A DNA stretch of 60,301 bases from Bacillus pseudomycoides. GTDB lineage: Bacteria > Bacillota > Bacilli > Bacillales > Bacillaceae_G. Below the pieces are notes generated by a model. That model was given only the letters and a program-made list of their open reading frames with translations. It did not search any database and was not told the origin of the DNA. Below, one piece after another: positions 36,159 through 45,593 of this stretch. Numbering within the stretch: the stretch's first letter is position 1; every line of letters starts with the position of its first letter. The stretch lies in contig NZ_NVOY01000008.1 in the NCBI RefSeq assembly GCF_002551005.1, positions 1-60,301 on the forward strand, read 5' to 3'. A program made the position numbers and the translations under genes.

Positions 36159-36704
36159 TTATTCTCCCTTCCCGTTTCTTTCAGGAATGATAATTGTTGA
36201 AATCGTTCTTCGCTTTCGCTCTGGAGATGGTTTACGCTCCATTGCTTTTAAAAATACTCCACTCATTTCTCGTGCAAACTCTTGAAACTCCTCATCACTC
36301 ATGTAAAAACTTGCTTGTCGATATCCGACTCCATCTTTTTCAAAATCAATATGATCTTGCTGCAAATAATCTTTAAAATTTGCCATAAGTTGTGTAACAA
36401 ACATCATAAAATATTGCATATGCTCTTCTTTCGTTACGTCTTGCAAATCCTTTTGTGAAACACTAGCCATACTAAGATTTAAGGCATATAACTTTTCAAT
36501 CGTTCCTCGTATTTGCGTTTCCTGAGCAACTTGTAATATATGCGCTGTCGTTAGTTTATCTAAATGACGATATAACGTCGCTTGTGGAATATGCGGCAAC
36601 TTTTTCGCAAGCTGCTTTGCTGTTAAATTCTCTCCCCCGATAAACTCTTGAATCAATTGAAAACGAATCGGATGAAACAGTATATCCATCTTTTTTTCTT
36701 TCAT
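36159..36704 (-). CDS. Winged-helix transcriptional regulator (ArsR/HTH_20 type)
   Basis: These 181 residues begin with a winged helix-turn-helix: HPIRFQLIQEFIGGENLTAKQLAKKLPHIPQATLYRHLDKL at about 11-51, followed by a helical effector region and a basic C-terminal tail (KPSPERKRRTI). It is probably a repressor of the adjacent hydrolase and perhaps of itself; the ligand is unknown. The four-to-five-base gap to the hydrolase start and the G-rich SD at the end point to an operon. A hairpin for the neighbouring MCP lies upstream. Confidence 0.8.
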   Translation of the reverse strand: MKEKKMDILFHPIRFQLIQEFIGGENLTAKQLAKKLPHIPQATLYRHLDKLTTAHILQVAQETQIRGTIEKLYALNLSMASVSQKDLQDVTKEEHMQYFMMFVTQLMANFKDYLQQDHIDFEKDGVGYRQASFYMSDEEFQEFAREMSGVFLKAMERKPSPERKRRTISTIIIPERNGKGE

Positions 36705-36811
36705 ATCTCAATACCTACTCCTTTTTATTACACCTTATGATTATATTATCAAAAATGATAACAAAAATATACATAAAAAACCTATATTCTATTCTATACA
36801 TGTAAACAAAA

Positions 36812-36845
36812 AATAAGTAAGACAATAAATTGCCTTACTTACTTC
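36812..36845 (-). terminator. Terminator of the chemoreceptor gene
   Basis: TAAGTAAG..CTTACTTA stem, T-rich on minus strand, before the MCP stop. Confidence 0.75.
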
Positions 36846-36852
36846 TAATATA

Positions 36853-38835
36853 TTACACTTTAAACTTTTCAATCATAAGTTGTAATTCCTCTGCCATTTT
36901 CGCTAAATTTTGAGCAGAAGAATTAATTTCTTCCATAGAATTTACCTGTTCTTCTGAAGAAGCAGCGACGTTTTGCATACTTGCTGTATTTGTTTCTGCT
37001 GCTGCTGCAATTTCATCAATCGCATTCGTCACTTCATTTGCGTCTTCTGACATACGTTTTGCCGTTGTTGCCATATTATGAATTTGCGATACGATATCAT
37101 TTGTAACTTTTAATATTTCTGCAAAGTTCGTTTTCGTTTCATCAACAGCTTCAAGACCAGATTGTACTTCTATTTTCACTTCATCCATAGATTGTACAGT
37201 GCATTCTATATCACCTTTAATCTCTGTAATCAGTTTCGCAATTTCTCCTGATGATTCTCCTGATTGCTCCGCTAACTTTCTAACTTCTTCTGCTACAATC
37301 GCAAATCCACGTCCTTGTTCTCCAGCTCTTGCTGCTTCAATTGCTGCATTTAAAGCTAATAAATTTGTTTGCTGTGCAATATTTTGAATCACTTCTAAAA
37401 TAGCACCAATTTGTTTGGACTTTTCATCCAATAATTTAATAATACTATCCGATTGTGAAACAGACTGATGAATAGATTGCATTTGCGTCGCTGTTTGTTG
37501 TACTAATTTTCCGCCCTCTTCTGCTTTTTGTCTTGCATATGCTGAAGAATTTGAAATCGTTTGAGAGCTATCTGTTACATTTTGAATCGCCGTATTTACT
37601 TGTTGTAATAGTACCGCTCCTTCTTCAACTCCTTGACTTTGTGATTGAGCACCAATGGATACTTGTTCCATCGCAATTGTAATTTGATCTGTCGCCTCAT
37701 TTGCTTGTCGTACACTTGAAGTTAACTCTTCAGCTGAAGCAGCAACATGCTCTGCTGAATTACTCATTTTAGAAATTACATCTCGTAGAGAAGCTGACAT
37801 CTCATTAAAGGAAGCTCCTAATCTTCCAATCTCATCGTTAGAATGAATTGCAATTTCCTCTGTTAAATCGCCTTGGCTAATTTTTTGTGCAGAAGTAACA
37901 ATCTTTCTTAATGGATTTGTTATTGATTTGATGATGAAGTAAACAAGAATGCCACCTAACAGCATAGAAATGACAACTACAATGACTGTTTTAAAGAATA
38001 CTGGTTCAGCTGCTTTAATAATTTCTTCTTCATACACAACACCGATGATTTTCCAACCTGTTTTATTATTTGTATTGAAGGAAAGGATCTTATTCTCTCC
38101 TTTATCATCGTATGAAAAATACCCTTTATCTTTCTCATATGCCGGGTTAATGAACGCTTCTGTAACTTTAGAACCACCTTTTCGAGTTGGGTGACTGACA
38201 ACCTGTCTGTTTTGATCTAAAATTACTGCATAGCCTTTTTCTCCAAGTTTAAACATTTTTGTCGTTTTTAATATATTCTCAAGATTTAAGTTAACACCAA
38301 CAACACCTTTTCCATCTTTCGTCTTTTTCGCGATCGTTACTACCATATTTTTTGTAGAAGAAGACTCATATGGTGCTGTAACAATTACTTTATCACCATC
38401 TTTCATGGCGTCTTTATACCATGGGCGATCCGTTGGTTTATACCCTTCAGGCATTTGCGCATAAGGCTCTCTTAAAAACATACCATCTTGCGTGCCGATA
38501 TAAAGCCCTTCTACTTCCGGATGAATCTTTATATATTGCGCAAATTTCGCTTTTACGTTTTCTACATTTCCATCTTTATACGTATCCTCTGTTAATATAT
38601 CCGCAAAGTAAGCAACATCCACAGATTTCGCATCTAAATTTTGCGTAATAACGGTATCTAAAACATCAATATTTTCGTTTGCTTTTGCAATAATTTGATG
38701 CTCAAAATTTGTTTTTGCCGTTTGATATGACACACCGCCAATAATAACCCCAGGTACAATTAAAATAAGAAGAAAAGATACAATTAATTTCCTTGTTAGA
38801 CTAATGTTTCCTATTCGTTTCAATACACTCCTCAT
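36853..38835 (-). CDS. Methyl-accepting chemotaxis protein (dCache sensor)
   Basis: This 660-residue receptor has an N-terminal membrane helix ([22 protein letters not shown]), an extracytoplasmic double-Cache (dCache_1) domain of about 240 residues ([23 protein letters not shown]), a second helix near 285-305, HAMP (ITNPLRKIV), and a cytoplasmic coiled-coil with the trimer tip [41 protein letters not shown]. It senses a small-molecule ligand outside and signals through CheA/CheW to the flagellar motor. The ligand is unknown. It is a single gene with a typical Gram-positive SD. Confidence 0.93.
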   Translation of the reverse strand: MRSVLKRIGNISLTRKLIVSFLLILIVPGVIIGGVSYQTAKTNFEHQIIAKANENIDVLDTVITQNLDAKSVDVAYFADILTEDTYKDGNVENVKAKFAQYIKIHPEVEGLYIGTQDGMFLREPYAQMPEGYKPTDRPWYKDAMKDGDKVIVTAPYESSSTKNMVVTIAKKTKDGKGVVGVNLNLENILKTTKMFKLGEKGYAVILDQNRQVVSHPTRKGGSKVTEAFINPAYEKDKGYFSYDDKGENKILSFNTNNKTGWKIIGVVYEEEIIKAAEPVFFKTVIVVVISMLLGGILVYFIIKSITNPLRKIVTSAQKISQGDLTEEIAIHSNDEIGRLGASFNEMSASLRDVISKMSNSAEHVAASAEELTSSVRQANEATDQITIAMEQVSIGAQSQSQGVEEGAVLLQQVNTAIQNVTDSSQTISNSSAYARQKAEEGGKLVQQTATQMQSIHQSVSQSDSIIKLLDEKSKQIGAILEVIQNIAQQTNLLALNAAIEAARAGEQGRGFAIVAEEVRKLAEQSGESSGEIAKLITEIKGDIECTVQSMDEVKIEVQSGLEAVDETKTNFAEILKVTNDIVSQIHNMATTAKRMSEDANEVTNAIDEIAAAAETNTASMQNVAASSEEQVNSMEEINSSAQNLAKMAEELQLMIEKFKV

Positions 38836-39025
38836 ACGTAAAAACTCCTTACCTTTTATTTTTTCAAATATAAAATTACATCTTTCATTCTATTTATTAA
38901 AATATCTAAAACTTCTTTTTAAATTTTATACATTATATCATGATAAAACAATATACAAATATTTTTTATTAATATTTTGATAATTTCCGTTTATGAAATA
39001 AAAACATTTGAGGGGATTAACATTG

Positions 39026-39127
39026 CGGCTATCTTAGTATTGCAGAGCAAAACATGACTTGGCAAAAAAAGGCCCTGACCGCTTCTATGCATGGCCAGAT
39101 GCTTTTGCCCTTCCCTAAAAAGGGAGG
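39026..39127 (-). repeat. bcr1-like dispersed repeat, copy H (partial)
   Basis: On the minus strand: CCCTTTTTAGGGAAGG, GCATCTGGCCATGCATAGAA, GGTCAGGGCC and CAAGTCATGTTTTGC. The last third is poor. Lies between the MCP and the biotinyl-like gene. Confidence 0.65.
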
Positions 39128-39157
39128 TACGTCAATTTTTCATATTAATCTATATAC

Positions 39158-39192
39158 AAAAACGACATCTCTCTATATGATGCCGTTTTTCA
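39158..39192 (-). terminator. Terminator after the biotinyl-like gene
   Basis: AACGGCATC/GATGTCGTT stem (one G.U) with a T run on the minus strand. Confidence 0.65.
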
Positions 39193-39205
39193 TAATCTAC
39201 TTTTT

Positions 39206-39460
39206 TTATTCACAGCCAGTAATCAACCAATCGTCTTCTAGTTTACACAACAATGTTTGTTCATTTACTTCCTGGCCTAATTTTACTCCGACAGCTAATA
39301 TATTACCGCTAAAGCCAACCGCGGCTTCTTCTAATGTTCCATCGCTTTTTTTAATAACAAATAACTTTTCCCATTCATATACGTAAGTTGATTGTTGAAC
39401 AAGTATTTCTTCAATCACTCCATTGCATGGGCTATAAACATTTTCAATTACATCTTTCAT
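39206..39460 (-). CDS. Small biotinyl/lipoyl-like domain protein without the biotin lysine motif
   Basis: This 84-residue protein is a complete lipoyl/biotinyl-like barrel: VYSPCNGVIEEILVQQSTYV, then KLFVIKKSDGTLEEAAVG and SGNILAVGVKLGQEVNEQTLLCKLE. The fold matches biotin carboxyl carrier domains, but the attachment loop that should read xMKM is IKKSDG. It is therefore probably not biotinylated in the normal way. Possible roles include a carrier-like or binding domain of unknown function. AGGAGAAAAG SD. Single gene. Confidence 0.65.
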   Translation of the reverse strand: MKDVIENVYSPCNGVIEEILVQQSTYVYEWEKLFVIKKSDGTLEEAAVGFSGNILAVGVKLGQEVNEQTLLCKLEDDWLITGCE

Positions 39461-39659
39461 CTAAACTTTTCTCCTCATTACATTTCAGTGTTATATTTCC
39501 CACCTATTCTAACATTGTTATGAAAATCAACTCGTATTTTAAAAATTCTTTTATTTACATACACCTATTTTAATTTTTCAATATACAAATTGCTGTCATA
39601 CCTTGTAGTTTTGAAGATAGGCTACTTGCCCATTTGCCAATAAAAAGCTTAAAAAACAA

Positions 39660-39704
39660 AGGAGAACACATATTATATATGAATAATATGTGTTCTCCTT
39701 TATC
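39660..39704 (-). terminator. Terminator of floT
   Basis: GGAGAACACATATT/AATATGTGTTCTCC perfect stem, T run on the minus strand. Confidence 0.85.
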
Positions 39705-39760
39705 TAATATGAAATAAAAGTGATTCCCAGGAATTACTTCTAAATAGTTACAAAAAACTC

Positions 39761-41296
39761 CTAGAAGTTTTCATGATTTTCCGGCTTTTTCTCTTCTGAA
39801 CTCGGAATAGTAGCCTTTATCTCTCCGCTTTGCTGCATTGCACCTTTCCCCGCAAAACTTTCTAACAACTCTTTTAAATCAATTCCCGAAGAAGCCTTCA
39901 AAGTTTCTTGCATCGTTGCCATTAAATCCGTCGCATAGCCGGCAACTTTACCAGCACCGCTATTTTTTCCACCGCCGCCAGTATCGACAACAGTAATTTT
40001 GTCGATGTTGCTAAGCGGGCTTGCAATCTCTTTTGCATAGCTTGGTAACATTTTTAATACCATATCCATAATTGCTGCTTGGCCGTATAGTTCAAATGCC
40101 TCAGCAATTTTTTGTTTTGCTTCCGCTTCAGCAAGACCTTTCAGTTTAATAACATCTGCTTCTGCCGTACCTTGTGCTTTTTGCACTTCTGCTTTTGCTA
40201 AACCTTCCACACGTACTTCTTCTGCACGTGCTTTTGCTTCTGCTTCAATTTTATACTGATCAGCATCTGCTTTCTTTATTTGTTTCACTTTTTCTGCTTC
40301 TGCCGCTTGCTCAACTGCATAACGATCAGCATCTGCTTTTTTCTTCACTTCTGCATCGTATTGTTTTTCACGACGCGCAATTTCTTTTTCTTCTAATTCA
40401 ATTTGTTTTTCACGCTCAATAATTTTCACTCGCATTTGCTCTTCTGTTACACCTTGTTGAGCCTTCGCTTGCTGTAATTCATAGGAAAGGTCAGCATCAG
40501 CACGTGCTTGTTCTTGTTCCCTTTTATATGATTGCACCTTTAATTCTTTATGTTTCTCTGCTTCAGCAATTTGCGCATCACGCTGATACTCTGCTTCTTT
40601 TGCTTCCTTCTCAGCACGAGCTTTTTCAATCCGTGCCTCTTTTTCGCGTTCTGCGTTTGCAATTTGCGCATCACGTTTTACTGTCGCAATTTGCGGCTGA
40701 CCAAGTGCATCCAAATATCCATTTTTATCACTAATTTCTTTAATGGTAAATGATACAATGCGCAGCCCCATCTTCTTCAAATCAGTAGAAGCAACTTCAT
40801 GTACTTTCTGAGCAAACTGTTCCCTGTTACTATACGCATCTTCTACTGTCATAGAAGAAAGAATCGCTCGTAAATGTCCTTCTAATACTTCCTTTGCTTC
40901 TACTTTCAGCTCTTCTGTTTCTTTTCCTAAATATTGCTCTGCTGCTGTTGATACTTCCTCAATTGTAGAACCTACCTTAATAATAGATACACCATTTACC
41001 GTTACCGGAACACCTTGCTTCGTATATGTATCACGTGTTCCTACTTCTAACTTATAGTTTAATAGGCTAAGAGGTTCTGCTTGTTGCATAATTGGTACAA
41101 CAAACGTACCGCCCCCGCGAATAATTTTAATCTTCTTACCATCATCTGTTGTCACAACATTTTTCCCGCTTCCTAAACCACTTCCTGTTACAATTAACGC
41201 TTCATCTGGTCCAACCGTACGATATTTTGTAATAAAGACTAAAATTAAAATCGCTAATATTGCTAATAAAACACCACCGATAATTAATGGAACCAC
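39761..41296 (-). CDS. floT: Flotillin-like protein (FloT/YuaG)
   Basis: The protein has 511 residues from GTG 41296 (GGAGG seven bases upstream); a start 30 bases earlier is less likely. An N-terminal membrane hairpin (VPLIIGGVLLAILAILILVFI) precedes an SPFH/PHB domain (about 30-200) with VPIMQQAEPLSLLNYKLEV. A long coiled-coil of Ala/Glu-Lys repeats follows (about 200-390, KAEVQKAQGTAEADVIK) and ends in a Gly-rich tail. Flotillins form large oligomers in functional membrane microdomains. In Bacillus it is cotranscribed with the NfeD partner; here an IscB element lies between the two. GAGG SD. Confidence 0.93.
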   Translation of the reverse strand: MVPLIIGGVLLAILAILILVFITKYRTVGPDEALIVTGSGLGSGKNVVTTDDGKKIKIIRGGGTFVVPIMQQAEPLSLLNYKLEVGTRDTYTKQGVPVTVNGVSIIKVGSTIEEVSTAAEQYLGKETEELKVEAKEVLEGHLRAILSSMTVEDAYSNREQFAQKVHEVASTDLKKMGLRIVSFTIKEISDKNGYLDALGQPQIATVKRDAQIANAEREKEARIEKARAEKEAKEAEYQRDAQIAEAEKHKELKVQSYKREQEQARADADLSYELQQAKAQQGVTEEQMRVKIIEREKQIELEEKEIARREKQYDAEVKKKADADRYAVEQAAEAEKVKQIKKADADQYKIEAEAKARAEEVRVEGLAKAEVQKAQGTAEADVIKLKGLAEAEAKQKIAEAFELYGQAAIMDMVLKMLPSYAKEIASPLSNIDKITVVDTGGGGKNSGAGKVAGYATDLMATMQETLKASSGIDLKELLESFAGKGAMQQSGEIKATIPSSEEKKPENHENF

Positions 41297-41446
41297 AGTA
41301 ACTCCTCCTTCAAAAAATATACACAAAAGTATTCATATGTGGTCATTCATAGGAAATACAACCCTCTAAATCTCCACTTTAGTACACTTTTTCTTGCATT
41401 TACTCTTTTTAGATGTTTCTCTTTTGTTTGGATATTAATTTGTAAC
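41297..41446 (-). other. Right flank of the IscB element, upstream of floT
   Basis: This 150-base noncoding stretch holds a small hairpin CTAAA/TTTAG (41366-41382) that could be a subterminal hairpin of an IS200/IS605-type right end. It also holds the floT ribosome site near 41303. Boundary not resolvable by eye. Confidence 0.4.
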
Positions 41447-42534
41447 TTATCTGGGTACATTGCAGTAATATATTACCTTTTTGGTGTCTATGTATTGTAC
41501 AATATCTCTATTTTTAAACCCATAAGTTTCAGAATGTATTGCTTTCGTTTTCTTTCTGATTGGTTTAATGACCCAGTCTTTTATGTTTGTATCATGGATC
41601 TCTAACCCACAAATAACTAAAGCGTCATTAGAATGTGACTTTTCAATACCCCAATCTATTCTCCTGTTTGCAGTATCTCCACCACTTGTTAAAAGCAAAG
41701 TACCATACTGACATAAGTGTTGTTGTAACCAGTTTTTACCTTGCATAACGTGTTGAGCAAAGTCTAGCCGTAAACTCTTTCCGTTAATCATTTTTTGATA
41801 CTTATCAACAAACTTTTCTTCTTTACCTTCTGTCTTTTGGTGACATTTACTACACAGTGTAATCAGGTTATCTAATGTATTAGAGCCTCTTAACCTCCTA
41901 GGGACAATATGATGTACTTCTAACATACAGTTTGATTTTCTGCATTCCATACATTCATATTTGTCTCGTATAATTACAGCCTTTCTCATGTTTTCATCTA
42001 GCCGATTGGATTTTTGATATTGCCAGTTGTATAACTTCTTGTCATCAGTTAATGCTCGTATGTCTATCGCAACATCTTCTAAGTGAATACTTGCAATGTC
42101 TATCCATTTTGAAATCTTATTTACAAACCTAATAATCGTTTGTCTCTTTTGAAGTATACTAGGTGCGATTCTTCCTTCTCTTCTACTACTTGCACGATTA
42201 TCAAATTTTGCTTGACGATACCGTTTGTGATTTCTTTTGTATCGTCTATATCCTCTTCTTTGCTCCATTAGCTTTGATACATCTTTTCGATGTTCAATAG
42301 TAGCTTTAAAGATTTGTTTGTTTTTTGTTTTACATTCTTGTACTAACCCAACCTCATTTTATAATCTACATCTTCCACTGACTTATGAAGTTGAATTACC
42401 ATTGGGTATTGCGCAACAAGTTTTGCTCTTTTCTTCCTAATTAAGTACCATCCATTGTTGACACTTGTAGGAGCTAATTTCCCTCCTTCTACATCCAATA
42501 CAAAACAATATTCTTTGTTTTTATTTTTAGTCAT
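41447..42534 (-). pseudogene. iscB: IscB RNA-guided nuclease, split and lacking RuvC-I
   Basis: Two out-of-register frames form one decayed gene. The first, 42534 to 42343, has the PLMP-type N-terminal domain ([20 protein letters not shown], then [17 protein letters not shown]) and ends KMRLG at a stop. The second, frame from about 42354 to 41447, resumes [20 protein letters not shown] and goes on with the Arg-rich bridge helix RRGYRRYKRNHKRYR, RuvC-II (IHLEDVAID), the HNH (CMECRKSNCMLEVHHIVPRR, CSKCHQK) and RuvC-III (HSNDALVI). Between KMRLG and LVQEC the RuvC-I segment (D-G-x-x-x-G-I/L) is gone, and the reading frame changes. IscB cuts DNA guided by an upstream omega-RNA and is the ancestor of Cas9. 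Without RuvC-I this one cannot cleave normally. Confidence 0.85.
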
Positions 42535-42845
42535 CTCTGACCAGCCATCCTTTCGGAGAATTTCGCTTTTTGCCAATGACAGATGAGAGTTCATGTGTTT
42601 CGGTGTTTGACTACAGGGCAGTAGTAGTCGGTCATCCTTCCACACTCTTAGAGCAACGGACTAAAGCGTGTATCCGAGGGTAAGTCTTCAACTTACTCAT
42701 CAATCGTAGTTCATCATGCAATTTAACTTTCGTCAAAACGCACTCACTTAGGCTTGAAACCGAATCAATAGTAAGTATACGAACATATTTGCCCACGTTT
42801 GTATAATTTTGTATATGAAAATGACTACTATTGATTTAGTCCTTA
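42535..42845 (-). ncRNA. Putative omega-RNA region of the IscB element
   Basis: IscB elements encode their guide RNA immediately upstream of iscB. Here 310 noncoding bases precede the start (minus strand) and are rich in stems, including GACTAC/GTAGTC at 42609-42614/42624-42629, and a perfect 11-base pair TACTATTGATT/AATCAATAGTA at 42826-42836/42763-42773 near the far end. The segment GAGTGTGGAAGGATGACCGA is the kind of scaffold seen here. Family-based assignment; the guide cannot be read without knowing the exact left end. Confidence 0.6.
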
Positions 42846-43388
42846 TCATTTCGGTTTCTTTAAAGAAACCGCTAAATTTTGTACATGTAAAACACCATCT
42901 TCCACTGCTTCAACAATGACATAAGATCCTTGTAAAATATCTTTCTTTCCTATCGTTTTAGCTGGCATCGCATTGCTGCCAAATTGAGAAGCTAGCAAAA
43001 CCTCTCCTAGCCCTTCTTTCGGAATCGTAATAATCACTTCTCCTTTGCAGCCAATAAATTCTTCCATACGGTGCATTGTATTTTGCTCCGCTTTAGAAAT
43101 TGGCGCTAAAACTAGCATTTTCATTGTAATTACACCAACAAGTGCGAGGAAAAATGAAATAACAAAAATAGCAACACTACTCCAAGGAAATATATATTCT
43201 AATATGTAACCAAATCCACATAGCATCGCCAGAAAGCTAAACAACAGTGTAAAAGGCGAAGTAGCTCCGCTTGATATACTAAAAAGAGATTCTAAAATAT
43301 CACCGAAAAGCAAATAAAGAATGGCAATAGCTCCAGTTATAACAAGTCCATATAAATAAATTGTTTCAATTGGAACGTTAAATAACAT
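42846..43388 (-). CDS. yuaF: NfeD-like membrane protein, flotillin partner (YuaF)
   Basis: This 180-residue protein has four hydrophobic segments in its first 110 residues (starting VPIETIYLYGLVITGAIAILYLLFG), then a C-terminal NfeD-type OB-fold (MEEFIGCKGEVIITIPKEGLGEVLLA, then VIVEAVEDGVLHV). It belongs to the family encoded beside flotillins and thought to act with them in membrane organisation. In Bacillus yuaF directly precedes floT in one operon. Here 1.5 kb of inserted sequence separates them. Its last bases read ..CCGAAATGA into the insertion flank. An SD (GGAGTGAAG) precedes the ATG. Confidence 0.88.
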   Translation of the reverse strand: MLFNVPIETIYLYGLVITGAIAILYLLFGDILESLFSISSGATSPFTLLFSFLAMLCGFGYILEYIFPWSSVAIFVISFFLALVGVITMKMLVLAPISKAEQNTMHRMEEFIGCKGEVIITIPKEGLGEVLLASQFGSNAMPAKTIGKKDILQGSYVIVEAVEDGVLHVQNLAVSLKKPK

Positions 43389-43489
43389 ACTGCTTCACTC
43401 CTTTCAACATAAGTGAAACTTGTTATATTTAATATGTATTCCCTCCCTCTTTTAAATATCTTAATTTTCAGTCATTTAAACTTTTGAAA

Positions 43490-43577
43490 AAGGAGTCTTA
43501 TTACAGACTCCCCAAAAAAGAACAGGAGAAAGCTACGTTGACAGCCTCCTCCTGAAAATAAACTACTATATGGTATA
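43490..43577 (-). ncRNA. Candidate small RNA or attenuator upstream of yuaF
   Basis: On the minus strand a promoter-like pair (TTTACT, 17 bases, TATTAT at 43611-43583) precedes a CAGGAG..CTCCTG stem and then a classic terminator GGAGTC/GACTCC with a T run ending near 43493. The product would be roughly 80 bases. It may be an independent small RNA or a leader that attenuates the yuaF-floT transcript. Confidence 0.45.
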
Positions 43578-43752
43578 TTTATATAATACAAGATTTTACA
43601 CAAAAAGTAAAGTCATATATATATTGGAAGTTATTTCCCTTACAATATCCCACTAATGAAGAAAATAGACAGTGGATTTTTATGCATGTATGGACAAACA
43701 AATAATCCTTTCTCATGTGAACCGAATATCTTAATCACATAGGAGGGAAAGC

Positions 43753-45015
43753 ATGAAAGAAAAACAACTTATTCTTACTATACTCGGAAGCAGCGGCGGC
43801 GCTGCTCGTGCATTTTTATCTTTATTAAATCATGCCGTGAAAGATACTCATAATCCTTTATACGCTCAGTTGCAAAACTGTTCCATTCATTTAATTGATA
43901 TAAAGCAAAAACCGCAATCTTACTTTGAAAATATGTATCCTGCATTATACGAAAGCTTTACATTCCATGTGTTTGATCTAAGCGATAACACATTATTTCG
44001 AAATCATCTACAGAAAACGGGGACAAGTCTAGTCATTGATGCTTCCTTAGCAGATGCAGTAGAAATGCTAACATGCTGCAATGAAGCTGGTGTACATTAT
44101 ATTAATACAGCATTGCAATCACCGGCAATCGATACGAATGAGCATATTAAACGCTTCAGTTTATTAGAAAGACAAAATTTCTTTGAAAAGCATAAACCTA
44201 CCTTCACACAAATGACAGGCGTTATTTGTTCTGGTATGAATCCTGGCGTCGTCCAATGGATGGCCGTTAAGTTAATGAAGCAAAATCCTGTGGAAATCCC
44301 CCTCGCTTGTTTCATCGTCGAACACGATACAACTTTCTACCAGGATCCAACTCTTATTAAAGAAAAAACTGTATACTCGACATGGTCTCCTGCGGGATTT
44401 TTAGAAGAAGCTATTTTAAACTATCCTCTTTTCATGAAACATCAAACTCCTATGCTCTTATGTAACACTGCTTATGACCAAGAATTTAAAGTAACATTAG
44501 GAGATAAACAGTTTTTCGGTTGTTTAATGGGACACGAAGAAGTAATTAATCTCGGAAAATTGTACGATATGGAAGTCGGCTTTTTATATCGTATTAATGA
44601 TTATATGACGCAAGTAATCCATGACAATCAACAGAACATAGATGAACTATGGAACTGGGATCATCACATATTAAATCCAGAAACTGGACAACTCCTCGGT
44701 GAAGATTTAATCGGTGTATTACTTGTCTATAAAGACAAAGAAGTCTATATGTACAATACAACTGCCACCCAGCATGTGTACAACCAATACGGAACAAACG
44801 CAACATACTTTCAAGTCGCATGCGGCGTTTACGGTGCACTTGCTAGCCTCTTACTCGACAATTTACCACTTGGCTGTTATTTCGTGGACGAACTTCTTTT
44901 AAATACAGATTCAAAATATGGTGATTATCTTTCTTATTATATGAAAGATTTTGTAATAGGAGAGAATCATACGACAGATGGTTTATTATTTGATCGTATA
45001 AAAAAGATTGAGTAG
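43753..45015 (+). CDS. Saccharopine dehydrogenase/homospermidine synthase-like protein
   Basis: This 420-residue protein begins with a Rossmann start LTILGSSGGAARAFLSLL, then HLIDIKQKPQSY and VIDASLADAVEMLTCCNEAGVHYINTA, as in Saccharop_dh NADP-binding domains. GMNPGVVQWMAVKLM and the C-terminal half resemble bacterial homospermidine synthase rather than lysine-pathway saccharopine dehydrogenase. If so it would use NAD and amine donors to make polyamines. The exact reaction is uncertain. GGAGGGAAAGC SD. A terminator overlaps the stop. Isolated gene, divergent from yuaF. Confidence 0.7.
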   Translation: MKEKQLILTILGSSGGAARAFLSLLNHAVKDTHNPLYAQLQNCSIHLIDIKQKPQSYFENMYPALYESFTFHVFDLSDNTLFRNHLQKTGTSLVIDASLADAVEMLTCCNEAGVHYINTALQSPAIDTNEHIKRFSLLERQNFFEKHKPTFTQMTGVICSGMNPGVVQWMAVKLMKQNPVEIPLACFIVEHDTTFYQDPTLIKEKTVYSTWSPAGFLEEAILNYPLFMKHQTPMLLCNTAYDQEFKVTLGDKQFFGCLMGHEEVINLGKLYDMEVGFLYRINDYMTQVIHDNQQNIDELWNWDHHILNPETGQLLGEDLIGVLLVYKDKEVYMYNTTATQHVYNQYGTNATYFQVACGVYGALASLLLDNLPLGCYFVDELLLNTDSKYGDYLSYYMKDFVIGENHTTDGLLFDRIKKIE

Positions 45016-45040
45016 GTTTTTCTACTCAATCTTTTTTCAT
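45004..45040 (+). terminator. Terminator of the homospermidine synthase-like gene
   Basis: AAGATTGAGTAG/CTACTCAATCTTTTTT stem includes the stop codon. Confidence 0.9.
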
Positions 45041-45125
45041 TTCACTTAGAAACAAAAAAGCTTGCACTTAGTAGGCGATTCTTCATGAAAAAGCTCTTAC
45101 TTTCAATTCATGTCTCACATAGAAA

Positions 45126-45593
45126 TTAACTATTTGATAAAAGAAAAAACTCCTTTTCAAAACCTGTGTTCTCCCAAAAGTTTAAAGCCAATTTATTATC
45201 TAAATCAACATACACTTGAATAGAAGAAATAGCCTCTTGATTCAACCAATGTGTTAAATCTTCTACTACATTTTTAGCAATCTGCTGTCTTCGATATTCT
45301 TCCCTTATATAAACCTCATCAATTTGACCATATAGCGCATTGGTAACTAGGTCTTGTTTAATACAAGCTATGCCATAACCAATCATATCCTGGTCTTCAT
45401 CAGTTACTACAAAAACAGCGCCATATTTTGATTGGACAAATTGTTCTAATTGCTCATAAATGCCCATTCTATCGCTTTCGTCTAATTCACATTCTGCTGT
45501 TTCTATAGCATTCATATTCCATAATTCTATGATTCTTTTTATAAACTCTTGATAACCTAATTCCTTATGAAGTTGTTCGATACGTATGTTCAC
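45126..45593 (-). CDS. GNAT-family N-acetyltransferase
   Basis: The protein has 155 residues from the GTG at 45593, preceded by AGGAGG. The C-terminal acetyl-CoA site reads GQIDEVYIREEYRRQQIAKNVVEDLTHWLNQEA, then IQVYVDLDNKLALNFWENTGFEKE. The motif is typical, though the substrate is unknown; aminoglycoside acetyltransferase-like members exist, but resistance cannot be claimed from this. No partner genes nearby. Not closely similar to the 27590/31171 pair. Confidence 0.8.
   Translation of the reverse strand: MNIRIEQLHKELGYQEFIKRIIELWNMNAIETAECELDESDRMGIYEQLEQFVQSKYGAVFVVTDEDQDMIGYGIACIKQDLVTNALYGQIDEVYIREEYRRQQIAKNVVEDLTHWLNQEAISSIQVYVDLDNKLALNFWENTGFEKEFFLLSNS

Noticed and set aside
39054-39386. 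Plus-strand 110-codon frame
   Set aside because: Crosses repeat copy H, a terminator and the biotinyl-like gene in antisense.
45126-45593. Aminoglycoside resistance gene
   Set aside because: Only generic GNAT motifs are visible; nothing in the sequence shows a drug substrate.
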